The translations under genes were made by a program, and so were the position numbers. Under the pieces are notes generated by a model. The model worked only from the letters and a program-made list of their open reading frames with translations, did no database searches and was not told the DNA's origin. This document shows positions 17,175-26,608 of a stretch of 44,923 nt of DNA, in pieces (position 1 is the first letter of the stretch; each line of letters opens with the position of its first letter). Source of the DNA: Betaproteobacteria bacterium (lineage in GTDB: Bacteria; Pseudomonadota; Gammaproteobacteria; Burkholderiales; Burkholderiaceae_F); contig VBCK01000122.1 in the NCBI GenBank assembly GCA_005882215.1, positions 1 to 44,923 on the forward strand, written 5' to 3'.

Positions 17175-18518
17175 TCAGGCGTAGATATCGACCAGCCGAA
17201 CCGCTGCTGCGCGTGCCGTACCGGCCGCCTCCGACGCCGGCAAATCGGCTGCGTCGGAGCCGCCGTCGCCGCGCTGCCGGCCCGCCTGCGAATGGGAGGG
17301 CGCCGTCCAGTCCGACTGGGCGCGACCCCCGACGCTGGCGTCGGCGAGCTGCATGCCGGACGAGGCGAACATTTCGCGCAAGCGTGGCAAAGCTGCCTCC
17401 AGCGCGTTGCGGGTCGCCTCGTGCGCGGCGGTAAATACAAGGGTGGCCGCGTGGCCGTGAACCCGGATCGATACGCCGACCGGCCCCAGACCGGCCGGTT
17501 CCAGGGATATCTGGGCCGTGTGCGCACCGCTGCGCGTCAGCACCACCACGCGCTCGGACAGCTCCTGGCCGAATTCGGGCTGCCCGACCGGGGTGGAAAC
17601 GCTGGCGCGGCCTTCCGGCACGTAATTCGTGACCGGCCCGAACCCGGCGCCCGCGGCAACGCCCGGCGTGCCGGCCGGATCGGGCGCGGTTGCGGAGGCC
17701 CCGGCGCTCGGATGCGGCGTCGCGCTGTCGTCGGCCACGCTGGCCAGGGCCTGAGCGACCGCCTGTGCAGCCTGGCTCGCCGAGAAGGCGGGTCCGGGTA
17801 GCGCCGTGCCGAAGCCGGACGCCGAATCGACACCGGCACCGGTCATTTCGCTTGCTGTGCCACCCGCCGGATCGCTCGCTTGAAGCAGCGGGCGAGACAC
17901 CTCGCCCTTATCCAGGCGACCGGTCTGCGCGCGCGACAGCTGCGACCCGGCTATCGGCGGGGGCTCGAAATGATTCTGGCCGTCCGTGCCGGCGGCCGGT
18001 TGCGGTGCAGAGCCTGCGCCGTCCGCTCCGGCATCTTGCGCGAGCGCGGCCGCATCGGCTGCGCGGCTTGAGCCCGCGGGCGCTTCGATGGAGCGGCCGC
18101 TGTTGCGCGAGGCCTCCGTCGATGCGCAGGTGATCCCGGCGTCCCGGCGGGCTGCGGCGGTATCGGGCTGGCTGAGCCTGCCTGGCGCGAGGGCGCAGGC
18201 AGCGGCCGCGGCGGCCGCGGCGTCCGATTCCGGCTGCGGGCCGACGCTGCTGCGCCCGCCTCGGCGTGCCGCCGGCCGGTTGCCCGGCTCGTCCGGCGCC
18301 TGACTCGATCCCGAAGCGGTGGCGTCGGCCTGCGCCGGGGCGCGGCCCGAACCGTCGCGGGCCGCGGGCCCCGATGCATTGCGCGCTGGCGCGCCGGGTG
18401 AGGCAGACGCGGCCTGCAGAATCGGGCCGAAGTCCGAATCCGACGCGGGAGCGCCGGACGCTGAATCGGCCCCGGTGCCGCCGGCCGGTTGCGAGGAAGC
18501 GATCGGCAACGGGCTCAT
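17175..18518 (-). CDS. fliK: Flagellar hook-length control protein FliK
   Basis: 447 aa from the ATG at 18518, which overlaps the fliJ stop (ATGA). The N-terminal 300 residues are Ala/Pro/Ser/Gly-rich and unstructured-looking, as expected of the secreted molecular ruler. The C-terminal Flg_hook domain is clear: TAQISLEPAGLGPVGVSIRV, HEATRNALEAALPRLREMF, SSGMQLADASV. This domain contacts FlhB and triggers the export switch from hook to filament substrates. The frame is open to 18647, but that stretch lies inside fliJ. Confidence 0.9.
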   Translation of the reverse strand: MSPLPIASSQPAGGTGADSASGAPASDSDFGPILQAASASPGAPARNASGPAARDGSGRAPAQADATASGSSQAPDEPGNRPAARRGGRSSVGPQPESDAAAAAAAACALAPGRLSQPDTAAARRDAGITCASTEASRNSGRSIEAPAGSSRAADAAALAQDAGADGAGSAPQPAAGTDGQNHFEPPPIAGSQLSRAQTGRLDKGEVSRPLLQASDPAGGTASEMTGAGVDSASGFGTALPGPAFSASQAAQAVAQALASVADDSATPHPSAGASATAPDPAGTPGVAAGAGFGPVTNYVPEGRASVSTPVGQPEFGQELSERVVVLTRSGAHTAQISLEPAGLGPVGVSIRVHGHAATLVFTAAHEATRNALEAALPRLREMFASSGMQLADASVGGRAQSDWTAPSHSQAGRQRGDGGSDAADLPASEAAGTARAAAVRLVDIYA

Positions 18519-18952
18519 CGGAACTGCATCGAGGCGCGCTGGGCCGCCTCGTCGGTGTGGCGTTGTTCGCGGCGCGCCGAGCGCTGCTGCTCTTCCCGGG
18601 CGCGCCGCTCGATCAGCGTTTCCAGGCTCTTGAGTTTGCGCTGGCAAGCCGCCAGCTCGCCCCGGGCCTGGGCGCTCGCCTGCTCGCGGGCGCCGACCTC
18701 GCGTTGCTGCGTCTGCAGCGCCACCCGCAGCCTGGCCAGGAAGGCGCGCTGGTTCGACTGCGCGGCCGGGTCCAGCTGGTCGCCGGCACGGGCCTGCAGC
18801 CGCGCGGCGTAATCGTTCGAGTAGCCCTGCAGCGTCTGCAGGTGCTCACGCGCCAGCTGCGTCTGCTGTTCCAGCCGCGCCAGGCGCGCGGCCGCCGAAT
18901 CGCGCGCGATTCGGGTCAGGTCCAGCAGCGTGTTCAATTGTGTCGAATTCAT
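18515..18952 (-). CDS. fliJ: Flagellar export protein FliJ
   Basis: 145 aa, almost entirely helical with heptad-like Leu/Gln/Arg content ([33 protein letters not shown]), the antiparallel coiled coil of FliJ, stalk of the export ATPase. Overlaps fliI and fliK by ATGA at both ends. Confidence 0.92.
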   Translation of the reverse strand: MNSTQLNTLLDLTRIARDSAAARLARLEQQTQLAREHLQTLQGYSNDYAARLQARAGDQLDPAAQSNQRAFLARLRVALQTQQREVGAREQASAQARGELAACQRKLKSLETLIERRAREEQQRSARREQRHTDEAAQRASMQFR

Positions 18953-20379
18953 CGCGATTCCGATCCGGTGGGAATTGATCGCAACAGCGCATCGATGCGC
19001 TGCTCGGCATCCTGCAGCGACGACGACTGGTCCATCGGTTGCTGAAGGAAGCCCTCCATCTGCGGAAAGGCAGCGATCGCGGCGTCCAGCGCCGGATCGG
19101 CCCCCGCGACATACGCGCCGACCGAGATCAGGTCCCGATTGCGCTGATAGCGCGAGAAAACCGACTTGAAGCGGCGGGCCGCTTCATACTGGTGCGGGCT
19201 GGTGACCGCCGGCATCACGCGCGATATCGATGCCTCCACGTCGATCGCCGGATAGTGACCCGCCTCGGCCAGTCGGCGCGACAGCACGATGTGGCCGTCG
19301 AGGATTGCACGCGCCGCATCGGCGACCGGATCCTGCGGGTCGTCTCCCTCGGTCAGCACCGTGTAGAAGCCGGTGATCGAACCGCCGCCGGCGGCCGCGT
19401 TTCCGGCCCGTTCCACCAGCTGAGGCAGGCGCGCGAACACCGAAGGCGGATAACCCTTGGTGGCCGGCGGCTCGCCGATCGCCAGCGCGATTTCGCGGGC
19501 CGCCATCGCGTAACGGGTCAGGGAATCCATCAGCAGCAACACGTGTTGGCCCCGGTCGCGGAATCGTTCTGCGATCGCGGTTGCATAGGCGGCGCCCTGC
19601 AGCCGCATCAGCGGCGGCGTGTCGGCCGGGGCCGCCACGACGATCGCGCGGCGCAGCCCCTCTGGTCCCAGGATGTCCTCGATGAATTCCTTCACTTCGC
19701 GACCGCGTTCACCGATCAGCCCCACCACGGTGACGTCGGCCGACGTGTAACGGGCCATCATGCCCATCAACACGCTCTTGCCGACGCCCGAGCCGGCGAA
19801 CAGGCCGATGCGCTGGCCCCTTCCCACGGTCAGCAGTGCATTGATGGCGCGTACGCCGACGTCCAGCGCGCTGCGGATCGGCTCCCGCTCCATGGCATTG
19901 ATCGGGCGGCGCGAAAGCGGCTGGTAGGCGAGGGCCTGCCCGGACGGCTCGGTCAGCGGGCCGCGCCGGTCGATCGGCTCGCCGTTCGGATCGAGCACGC
20001 GGCCCAGCAGCGCGTCTCCGACCGGCAGGCGGCGACCCCTGTCCTCGGTTCGGCGCCAGGGGTGATTGGCCCGGTCCAGCCGGGGCCGCGCCGTCTTCGG
20101 CTCCTGCGCGACCACCATTGCGCCCGGGCGCAAGCCCTGTGGTTCGCTGGTCGGCATCAGAAACAGGCGTTCGCCCGAGAACCCGACCACTTCGGCGTCC
20201 AGCTTCAGCCCGTCGCCCTGCACGACCAGCACCTGCGCGCCCACCGGCAGCTTCAGTCCGACCGCTTCCATGACAAGGCCCGCGGCCCGGGTCAGGCGCC
20301 CGCGCGGCTCGAACGGCTCGCTCGACGCGGCCAGCGTTCGGCACTCGCCGAGAAAATCCACGTACCGGCCCGGCTGCAT
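18949..20379 (-). CDS. fliI: Flagellum-specific ATP synthase FliI
   Basis: 476 aa from the ATG at 20379 (a TTG one codon earlier is possible). F1-beta-like hexameric ATPase energising export. Walker [14 protein letters not shown], Walker [16 protein letters not shown], catalytic Glu in [14 protein letters not shown], and the family segment [18 protein letters not shown]. The start overlaps the fliH stop by one base (TGATG). Confidence 0.97.
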   Translation of the reverse strand: MQPGRYVDFLGECRTLAASSEPFEPRGRLTRAAGLVMEAVGLKLPVGAQVLVVQGDGLKLDAEVVGFSGERLFLMPTSEPQGLRPGAMVVAQEPKTARPRLDRANHPWRRTEDRGRRLPVGDALLGRVLDPNGEPIDRRGPLTEPSGQALAYQPLSRRPINAMEREPIRSALDVGVRAINALLTVGRGQRIGLFAGSGVGKSVLMGMMARYTSADVTVVGLIGERGREVKEFIEDILGPEGLRRAIVVAAPADTPPLMRLQGAAYATAIAERFRDRGQHVLLLMDSLTRYAMAAREIALAIGEPPATKGYPPSVFARLPQLVERAGNAAAGGGSITGFYTVLTEGDDPQDPVADAARAILDGHIVLSRRLAEAGHYPAIDVEASISRVMPAVTSPHQYEAARRFKSVFSRYQRNRDLISVGAYVAGADPALDAAIAAFPQMEGFLQQPMDQSSSLQDAEQRIDALLRSIPTGSESR

Positions 20380-21065
20380 CAAGTCAGTCGCCCCTCATTG
20401 GCCCGACCCGCCGTGGCGGCATCATCCGGAGCGGCGTCCGACGGACCGGGGTGATCGGAGCCGAGCATGGCGACCACGCGGCGCCAGCGCGTGGCCAGCG
20501 TTGCGTCGATCTCGCCTTGCGGCGTCTCGATCCGGCAGCCGCCTGGCGAAACGCTCGGATCGGCCACGAAGCGGCATCCTCGATGGCTGGCTTCGACCTC
20601 CAGCTCGGCGCGGACCAGCTCGTAATCCTCCGGACTCAAATGCACGCGCGGGTGCGAGGCGTGATCGACGATCAGCGCGATTGCCTCGCGCACTGCGGGC
20701 AGCGCGGCGTCGCGCTGCAAGCTCAGCTCGCGGCGCAGGACCTGGCGCGCCACTTCCAGCGACAGGTCCAGCAATGCGTCGGCGCCGCGCAATGCGAGCT
20801 CGTCCAGACCGGCCTGCAGATTCGCGACCACGTGTCCGATCCGTTCCAGATGCCCGGCCCGGACCTGCTGAGCGGCGCGGGTGGCGTCCAGCGCGCCCTG
20901 CTCGCGCCCGCGCTCGAAGGCCCTGCGTTCGCGTTCCGACCACAGCCCGGTGGGATTGCGCGAAACCTGCGCGGTTTCCCCGAGCGAACGAAGCTCCCAG
21001 CTGGCCGCCTGGCCCACCTGGTCCTTGGGGATCGTGCGCGAGAAGGGGCGGTCAGAAGCGCCCAA
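20379..21065 (-). CDS. fliH: Flagellar export regulator FliH
   Basis: 228 aa. Central helical region with [20 protein letters not shown] and a C-terminal V-ATPase E-like domain ([39 protein letters not shown]). FliH binds FliI and tethers it to FliN. The N-terminal Trp at SWELRS may serve the FliN/FlhA contact. Starts 32 bases after fliG. Confidence 0.92.
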   Translation of the reverse strand: MGASDRPFSRTIPKDQVGQAASWELRSLGETAQVSRNPTGLWSERERRAFERGREQGALDATRAAQQVRAGHLERIGHVVANLQAGLDELALRGADALLDLSLEVARQVLRRELSLQRDAALPAVREAIALIVDHASHPRVHLSPEDYELVRAELEVEASHRGCRFVADPSVSPGGCRIETPQGEIDATLATRWRRVVAMLGSDHPGPSDAAPDDAATAGRANEGRLT

Positions 21066-21097
21066 GACGGACCTCCGCAGCTCGCGCCGGCGCGCGT

Positions 21098-22096
21098 TCA
21101 GATGAAAGCATCATCGCCACCCTTGGCGCCGACCTGGATCTGGCCTTCGTCGGCCAGCCGGCGGACCACTTTGAGAATTTCGCGCTGCTCGGCCTCGACC
21201 TCGGAAATGCGCACGGGGCCCTTGGCCTCGAGGTCCTCGCGCAGCGTTTCGGCGGCACGACCCGACATGTTCTTGAAGATCTTGTCGCGCAGCGCCTGGT
21301 CCGAGCCCTTCAACGCGACGATCAAGGACTCGGACTGGATTTCGCGCAGCAGCAGTTGAATGGCACGATCGTCCAGTTCGTTCAGATTGTCGAAGGTGAA
21401 CATCTGGTCCAGGATCTTCTGCGCCAGGTCGGCGTCGTGTTCCCGGATCGATTCGACCGCCGCGGTCTCCAGCGTGTTGCCGAGAAAGTTCAGGATTTCG
21501 GCCGTCGCCTTGGCGCCGCCCAGCGTGGCCTTTTTCAGCTTCTCGCTGCCGGCCAGGATCTTGGACAGCACTTCGTTCAGTTCCTGCAGCGCCTGCGGCT
21601 GAATGCCGTCCAGCGTCGCGATCCGCAGCAGCACGTCGTTGCGCATCCGCTCGGTCATGCTCTTCAGCACCTCGGACGCATGGTCGCGCTCCAGGTGCAC
21701 CAGGATCGAGGCGACGATCTGCGGATGCTCGTTTTTCAGCAACTCCGCGATCGTGCCCGGATCCATCCACTTCAGGCTCTCGATACCCGAGACGTCCCGT
21801 CCCTGCAGGATCCGGTCCAGCAGCATGCCGGCCTTTTCCTCGCCCAGCGCCCTCTTCAGTACCTGGCTGACGAAGGCATCGGTGTCACGCACCAGCGAAT
21901 ACTGGTTCTCCTTGGTCGAGTGGAAGCGGCCGATCACGTCGTCGATCTTCTCGCGCGGAACCGTGCGCAGGCGCGCCATCGTTTCGCCGAGCCTTTGCAC
22001 CTCCTTCGGCGACAGGTACTTGAAGACCTCGGCGGCCTCCTCTTCGCCCACCGCCATCAGCAGGATCGCGGCGTGTTCCAGACCGGCGTCGTCCAT
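21098..22096 (-). CDS. fliG: Flagellar motor switch protein FliG
   Basis: 332 aa, standard length. N-terminal FliF-binding domain (LLMAVGEEEAAEVFKYLSPK), middle domain with the conserved EHPQ (LKNEHPQIVASILVHLE), and the C-terminal torque helix with charged residues (DDRAIQLLLREIQSESLIVA, NMSGRAAETLREDLEAKGPV). Couples stator to rotor. Nine bases after fliF. Confidence 0.97.
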   Translation of the reverse strand: MDDAGLEHAAILLMAVGEEEAAEVFKYLSPKEVQRLGETMARLRTVPREKIDDVIGRFHSTKENQYSLVRDTDAFVSQVLKRALGEEKAGMLLDRILQGRDVSGIESLKWMDPGTIAELLKNEHPQIVASILVHLERDHASEVLKSMTERMRNDVLLRIATLDGIQPQALQELNEVLSKILAGSEKLKKATLGGAKATAEILNFLGNTLETAAVESIREHDADLAQKILDQMFTFDNLNELDDRAIQLLLREIQSESLIVALKGSDQALRDKIFKNMSGRAAETLREDLEAKGPVRISEVEAEQREILKVVRRLADEGQIQVGAKGGDDAFI

Positions 22097-22105
22097 GGGT
22101 GGCGA

Positions 22106-23734
22106 TCAGGCCTTGGGGTCGCCGACCCATGCCTTGACGACATTGGCGACGGTGGCCGGGTCTGCGCGGGCGATTTGCCGCATCCCTTCGAGCTGCGAGG
22201 AAGCCGACTCGGTCCGGTTGGAAGCGGCAGATTCGATCGCGGGCGCCGGCGCCTGCGCTGACACCATCATGGGCTGCGAGCCGATCGCCTTCAGCGCCGG
22301 GCGTACTGCGCCGAACACGACGATCAGCGTCAGCATCAGGAACAGCAGAGCCTTGCCGAACTCCTTGGCGAGCCCGATCGTTTCCGGTTGCTGCCACGCC
22401 GGCGTTGGTTCGACCGGCGGCAACTCGAGCTGGCTGAACGGCACGTTGACTACGTTCAGCGAGTCGCCCCGCTTCTCGTTGAATCCCATCGCCTCGCGCA
22501 CCAGCGCCTGGATGTTGTCCATCTCCTTCGGCGACCACGGCACTGCGGCCGGCGCTGCGGGTGCCGCCACGGCCGGCGCACCGGGCGCTGCCGGGCTGCT
22601 CGCGGCCGGCGGGGCCGGCTTGTTGTTGATGACGACGGCGGCGGTCAGCCGGCGGATCTCGCCACTGGCGGTTTTCGTGTGGCGTACGTTCTTGTCGACC
22701 TCGAAATTGGTCGTCTGCTCGCGATGGGCGCTGGAGCCCGGGGAGGTGGACGCTGGGTTGGCAGCGCCGGCCTGGCCGTTGATCGGCGCGGTCGCAGGAA
22801 CCGGTGGCTGGTTCGACAGCGCGCCCGGTACGCCTTGCGCGCCGGAGCTGCCGGTCTGCGAGTTTTCCGTGCTCGATAGCGACCGGATCGTCGCGCGGTC
22901 GGCCGCCTGGTTCGGCTTGTACGACTCGTCCATCTGCTCGACATTGGAGAAGTCCACGTCGGCCGTGACCTGTGCCCGCACATTGGCGCGGCCGACGATC
23001 GGCTCCAGGATGTCTTCGATCCGTTTGATCGTGGAAGCCTCGATCTGGGACAGGTAGTCGAGCTGTTCTCCGTCCAGGCTGCCCTGGCCTTCGCTCTGGC
23101 TGGCGAGCAGCGTGCCGTGCTGGTCGACGACCGAGACGTTCTTGGTCGTCAGCTCGGGCACCGAGGAGGCGACCAGGTGAACGATGCCGGCAACCTGGGC
23201 CCGGTCGAGCGTCTTGCCCGGGTGCAACTGCAGCAGCACCGATGCGGTCGGCGCCTGGTGGTCGCGCAGGAAGCCGGAGTTTTTCGGCAGCGCCAGGTGA
23301 ACGCGAGCGCCGGCGACCGACGCCAGCGACTGGATCGAGCGTGCCAGCTCGCCTTCCAGGCCACGCTGATAGTTCAGCTGCTCCTGGAACTGGGTCAGCC
23401 CGAATTTTTGCCCCTCGAGCAGCTCGAAGCCGACGACGGAGCCCTTTGGAAGACCCTGCGAAGCCAGCTTAAGACGCGCCTCGTGCACCTTGTCGGCCGG
23501 CACCAGAATGGTGCCGCCGTCGGCGTTGCGGTACGGGACGTTCAGCTGCGACAGCTGCGCGATCACGGCGCCGCCGTCGCGATCGGACAGGTTGGTGAAC
23601 AGCACGCTGTAGCTTGGCGAGGAGCTCCACAGCCAGGCGGAGCTGACGATCGCGATCAAGCCGGCCGCGCCCAGGATCATCAGGGCGCGGGCGCGAGGAG
23701 AGAACCGGGCCATCAGGCCAACCGCAGCAGGCAT
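22106..23734 (-). CDS. fliF: Flagellar MS-ring protein FliF
   Basis: 542 aa. First transmembrane helix ALMILGAAGLIAIVSSAWLW, periplasmic ring-building domains with LAKLKLASQGLPKG-like LKLASQGLPKGSVVGFE and RVHLALPKNSGF, a disordered Gln/Ser/Pro loop near residues 270-340, a second transmembrane helix (ALLFLMLTLIVVFGAV) and the C-terminal FliG-binding tail. First structure of the basal body. No strong ribosome binding site at 23734; an internal ATG at 23713 is an alternative. First gene of fliFGHIJK. Confidence 0.95.
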   Translation of the reverse strand: MPAAVGLMARFSPRARALMILGAAGLIAIVSSAWLWSSSPSYSVLFTNLSDRDGGAVIAQLSQLNVPYRNADGGTILVPADKVHEARLKLASQGLPKGSVVGFELLEGQKFGLTQFQEQLNYQRGLEGELARSIQSLASVAGARVHLALPKNSGFLRDHQAPTASVLLQLHPGKTLDRAQVAGIVHLVASSVPELTTKNVSVVDQHGTLLASQSEGQGSLDGEQLDYLSQIEASTIKRIEDILEPIVGRANVRAQVTADVDFSNVEQMDESYKPNQAADRATIRSLSSTENSQTGSSGAQGVPGALSNQPPVPATAPINGQAGAANPASTSPGSSAHREQTTNFEVDKNVRHTKTASGEIRRLTAAVVINNKPAPPAASSPAAPGAPAVAAPAAPAAVPWSPKEMDNIQALVREAMGFNEKRGDSLNVVNVPFSQLELPPVEPTPAWQQPETIGLAKEFGKALLFLMLTLIVVFGAVRPALKAIGSQPMMVSAQAPAPAIESAASNRTESASSQLEGMRQIARADPATVANVVKAWVGDPKA

Positions 23735-24039
23735 CGTGTGGGTCGGACGATCGAAGAGTTGTCCATTGGCCTTTGGGCACGCACCCCGGCGCGCTCTTGT
23801 GCGTTGCGCATGAATCGGGCGACTTTCCGATTATTCGGAGACTTGAGATACCGTAAACGCGGATAAGCCGAGGAAAGCAGCGTTGATTAGGGGGGTACGG
23901 CTAGCTGCTCATCACGCGGGCGAGGCCGCGGGCGTGCGAATTGACCGGCCAACACGCGCTTTCTTGATGCAGCGCGAGGTGGTTCGGACGACTAGATTAG
24001 CTTGACGGTCAGGATCCGGACCGCCTGCGGGGGATAAAC
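23735..24039. promoter_or_regulatory. Divergent fliF/fliE regulatory region
   Basis: 305 bases without a gene. It contains the near-palindrome CCGATTATTCGG at 23827-23838 and an imperfect inverted partner at 23859-23871 (GCGGATAAGCCGA), 20 bases away; together these are the proposed FlhD4C2 box serving fliF and perhaps fliE. No sigma-28 or sigma-54 promoter was found here. Confidence 0.55.
23826..23871 (-). promoter_or_regulatory. Proposed FlhD4C2 box between fliF and fliE
   Basis: In the fliF direction it reads CCGAATAATCGG, with the core starting 104 bases before the fliF ATG. The core is nearly self-complementary, so it could serve both directions. Half-sites are 20 bases apart, as at flhB (20) and fliL (22). 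Confidence 0.5.
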
Positions 24040-24345
24040 ATGGATCTCAAGGCAATCAACGCTCAGATCGCTACAGCCGTTGCCGGCGTGCCGGCCGCGT
24101 CATCGGCGGGCTCCGTCGCCGGCTCGGACTTCGCCTCGTCGCTGGACGCCGCGCTGAAGACCGTCAGCCGTGGTCAGGAGCAAGCCGGAGAACTGCAGCG
24201 CCAATTTGCGCTGGAAAACCCGAACGTGGGCCTGGAAGACGCCGTGGTCGCGATGAGCAAGGCCAGCATTTCGTTTGCGGCCGCCGTTCAGGTCCGCAAC
24301 CGGCTGGTGCAGGCCTACGAGCAGATCATGACGATGCAGGTCTGA
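24040..24345 (+). CDS. fliE: Flagellar hook-basal body complex protein FliE
   Basis: 101 aa. Conserved C-terminal half: FALENPNVGLEDAVVAMSKA, SISFAAAVQVRNRLVQAYEQ, IMTMQV at the very end, all diagnostic. Junction protein between MS ring and proximal rod, first export substrate. GGGGG precedes the ATG. Divergent from fliF; convergent with cheZ. A 6-bp hairpin (ACCGGG/CCCGGT, 24345-24360) follows the stop but has no U-run. Confidence 0.95.
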   Translation: MDLKAINAQIATAVAGVPAASSAGSVAGSDFASSLDAALKTVSRGQEQAGELQRQFALENPNVGLEDAVVAMSKASISFAAAVQVRNRLVQAYEQIMTMQV

Positions 24346-24371
24346 CCGGGCTGACCCGGTCGTTCCTAAGC

Positions 24372-25019
24372 TTAAAAACCCAGGCTGGCCAGCAGATCGT
24401 CGACGCCTTTCTGGTCGGCGACCACGTCGTCGCGGGCGTTCGGCGCCACGACCGGGCCCTCGAGCTTGTACGGATCCAGCTGGGGTCGCGGTTCCGGACG
24501 CGAGGTCTCGATCAGCAGCTTCACCAGCTGCTCCTCCAGCGACGTCGCCAGCGCGACGACCCGGCGAATCACCTGGCCCGTGAGGTCGTGGAAGTCCTGC
24601 GCCATCATGATGTCGGTCAATATCGTGTTGGTTCGGTCTGCCTGGCCGCCGACCCCGGAGAAGAACTCGCAGGTCTCGTCCACCAGCTGCTTGCCGGCCG
24701 GAGTGCACGCTCGCCCGCCGGTCGCGTAGGCGGCGACGGCCTGCCAGCGGTTGCGCAGGCTGTCGGCCTGCTCGGTCAGTTCCTGCTGAACCGTGCGCGC
24801 GCGATCGACCGCATTGAGCACCTTCTCGGCGGCCTCGCCAGTGACACGGGCGATATAGGCCAGCCGGTCGCGCGCACCCGGCAGATTGTCGCGCGCGTCC
24901 ATCAGCTCGCGCTCGTAGCCGAGCTCGCGCAACGCGTCGTGCAGCGTGCGCGTCAGCTGTCCGATCCGCCGGTAAATGTTCTCGTCGGATTCGTGTACCG
25001 TTGCCTCGGTCTGAGCCAT
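24372..25019 (-). CDS. cheZ: Chemotaxis phosphatase CheZ
   Basis: 215 aa. Dephosphorylates CheY-P. The catalytic segment MAQDFHDLTGQVIRRV carries the Asp/Gln pair, and the C-terminal CheY-binding peptide is VDDLLASLGF. Long helical bundle between (RLAYIARVTGEAAEKVLNAV). Start: ATG 25019 has GAGGG eight bases upstream; the ATG at 25034 overlaps the cheY stop and is the alternative. Directly after cheY. Confidence 0.93.
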   Translation of the reverse strand: MAQTEATVHESDENIYRRIGQLTRTLHDALRELGYERELMDARDNLPGARDRLAYIARVTGEAAEKVLNAVDRARTVQQELTEQADSLRNRWQAVAAYATGGRACTPAGKQLVDETCEFFSGVGGQADRTNTILTDIMMAQDFHDLTGQVIRRVVALATSLEEQLVKLLIETSRPEPRPQLDPYKLEGPVVAPNARDDVVADQKGVDDLLASLGF

Positions 25020-25030
25020 GGCGACGGCCC

Positions 25031-25414
25031 TCATCCCTGCTTGGTCATGATTTTTTGGACCTTCTCTTCCAGCGTGGCCTTGGTGAACGGCTTGACGATG
25101 TAGCCGTTGGCGCCGCACTGCGCAGCCTGCACGATGTCCTCCTTCTTCGCCTCGGCCGTCACCATCAGGAACGGGATCAACTTGAGCGCGTCGTCGGAGC
25201 GGACGATCTTCAGCAGCTCGAACCCGTTCATGTTGGGCATGTTGATATCGGACACGATGAAGTCGAACTTGCCCGCCTTCAGCATGCTCAACGCCACTAC
25301 GCCGTCCTCGGCCTCCTCGGCATTTCCGAAGCCGATCTCTTTCAGCAGATTGCGGACGATGCGCCGCATGGTCGAAAAATCGTCGACGATCAGGAATCGG
25401 GGATCAGCGGTCAT
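25031..25414 (-). CDS. cheY: Chemotaxis response regulator CheY
   Basis: 127 aa single receiver domain. Acidic pair in [15 protein letters not shown], phosphoacceptor Asp in [13 protein letters not shown], Thr in [12 protein letters not shown] and Lys in [11 protein letters not shown]. Phosphorylated CheY binds FliM and reverses rotation. ATG 25414 has AGGAG; the open frame upstream is non-coding. 138 bases after motB, so it may share the motAB transcript. cheA, cheW, cheR and cheB are not in the window. Confidence 0.96.
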   Translation of the reverse strand: MTADPRFLIVDDFSTMRRIVRNLLKEIGFGNAEEAEDGVVALSMLKAGKFDFIVSDINMPNMNGFELLKIVRSDDALKLIPFLMVTAEAKKEDIVQAAQCGANGYIVKPFTKATLEEKVQKIMTKQG

Positions 25415-25552
25415 TTCATCTCCTGGATCGGGAACGAGAGCGCGGCCACTGCCGCCCGCAAGTCGCACCGCGGCCGCATTGTGGCGGCCGGCCGATCGAT
25501 CCTATTGGCGGAAAAGCTTGCGCAAACATCGCGTTTCGGGGCTTCGTCGGAT
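25415..25552 (-). promoter_or_regulatory. motB-cheY intergenic region
   Basis: 138 bases. Contains a GC-rich inverted repeat CGGCCG-N8-CGGCCG on the minus strand near 25469-25490. No sigma-28 consensus found; cheY may have its own promoter or be read from motA. Confidence 0.3.
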
Positions 25553-26590
25553 TCATTGCGTGCTCGGCGCAGCCGGATCGGTCGGCGTCGGCGCGGCGGC
25601 AGGCGATTGCGGCGCCGTGGCGGCGGCGTCGGCACCCTGGGCGCCGGCGGCGGCCTCGGCGCGCTCCGGCAGGGAATCCGAGACTTGCTCCGGGTCCCCG
25701 GCCTCGATTTCGCCGCGGGCACGCTCCAGCCGCTCCTCGGCGATCTTGTTCAGAACGATGATCGAGATTCTGCGGTTCAACGGGTTGCGCGTGTCGACTT
25801 TGTCGAGCAGGTTCGAATCGGCCAGGCCGACCACGCGCGCGATCTTCTGCGGGTCCATGCCGCCGGCGATCAGCTCGCGGCGCGACGCGTTGGCACGGTC
25901 GGCCGACAGCTCCCAGTTCGAGTGCCAGCGCTGTCCGCCGGAGTACGGCGTCGAATCGGTGTGTCCGGTCAGCGCGATCTTGTTGTCGACCCCGTTCAGA
26001 ACCTTGCCGATCTCGCGCAGGATCTCGCGCATGTAGCTTTTGACGGTCGCCCCGCCCAGGTCGAACATCGGACGCTTGAAGTCATCGACGATCTGAATCC
26101 GCAAGCCGTCCGGAGTGATCTCGACCCGGATCTGATTGCGGAATTCCGACAGTGTCGCGTTGTCGAGGATCGCGCCGTCGAGGCGTGATTTGAGCTCCTC
26201 CATCCGCGCCAGCTGTTCGATGCGGCGCCGCTCTTTCTGCTGCTGGCGATCGGCACTTTTGCGGCGGTTCTCCTGTTCGCCCCGCTTGCGCTGGCCGACC
26301 ACGCGCGTGAGGTCCTCCCCGCCGCCGGGGACGAGCGAGGTGGAGTCGCCCGAACCGCTGCCGCCGCTCATCGCAACCTGCAGCGGCGACTGGAAGTAAT
26401 CGGCGATGCCCTGCAGATCGCCCTTGGTGGTCGAGCCGAGCAGCCACATCAGAAGGAAGAACGCCATCATGGCCGTCACGAAGTCGGCGTAGGCGATCTT
26501 CCAGGCGGCCCCATGGGTGCCGTGGCCGACCTTCTTGATCCGCTTGATGACGATCGTCGATTTGGCTTTTTCGCCCGAAGAGGTTGCCAT
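25553..26590 (-). CDS. motB: Flagellar stator protein MotB
   Basis: 345 aa. The plug/TM region has the proton-carrying Asp in AYADFVTAMMAFFLLMWLLG. The C-terminal OmpA-like peptidoglycan-binding domain has ALTGHTDSTPYSG and NWELSADRANASRRELI. The last 50 residues are a low-complexity Ala/Pro/Thr tail. Anchors the stator to the cell wall. Eighteen bases after motA. The motif set suits a proton-driven MotB rather than sodium-type PomB. Confidence 0.96.
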   Translation of the reverse strand: MATSSGEKAKSTIVIKRIKKVGHGTHGAAWKIAYADFVTAMMAFFLLMWLLGSTTKGDLQGIADYFQSPLQVAMSGGSGSGDSTSLVPGGGEDLTRVVGQRKRGEQENRRKSADRQQQKERRRIEQLARMEELKSRLDGAILDNATLSEFRNQIRVEITPDGLRIQIVDDFKRPMFDLGGATVKSYMREILREIGKVLNGVDNKIALTGHTDSTPYSGGQRWHSNWELSADRANASRRELIAGGMDPQKIARVVGLADSNLLDKVDTRNPLNRRISIIVLNKIAEERLERARGEIEAGDPEQVSDSLPERAEAAAGAQGADAAATAPQSPAAAPTPTDPAAPSTQ

Positions 26591-26608
26591 GTTCGCGCCT
26601 GGGTCGGA

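Noticed and set aside
23964..23998. TTGATG and TAGATT as a sigma-70 promoter for fliE
   Set aside because: A 23-base spacer is far outside the usual 16-18.
24345..24360. Hairpin after fliE as a terminator
   Set aside because: Only 6 bp and no U-run in either direction.
25469..25490. GC palindrome before cheY as a terminator for motB
   Set aside because: No U-run follows on the minus strand; GGCCG palindromes are common at this GC content.
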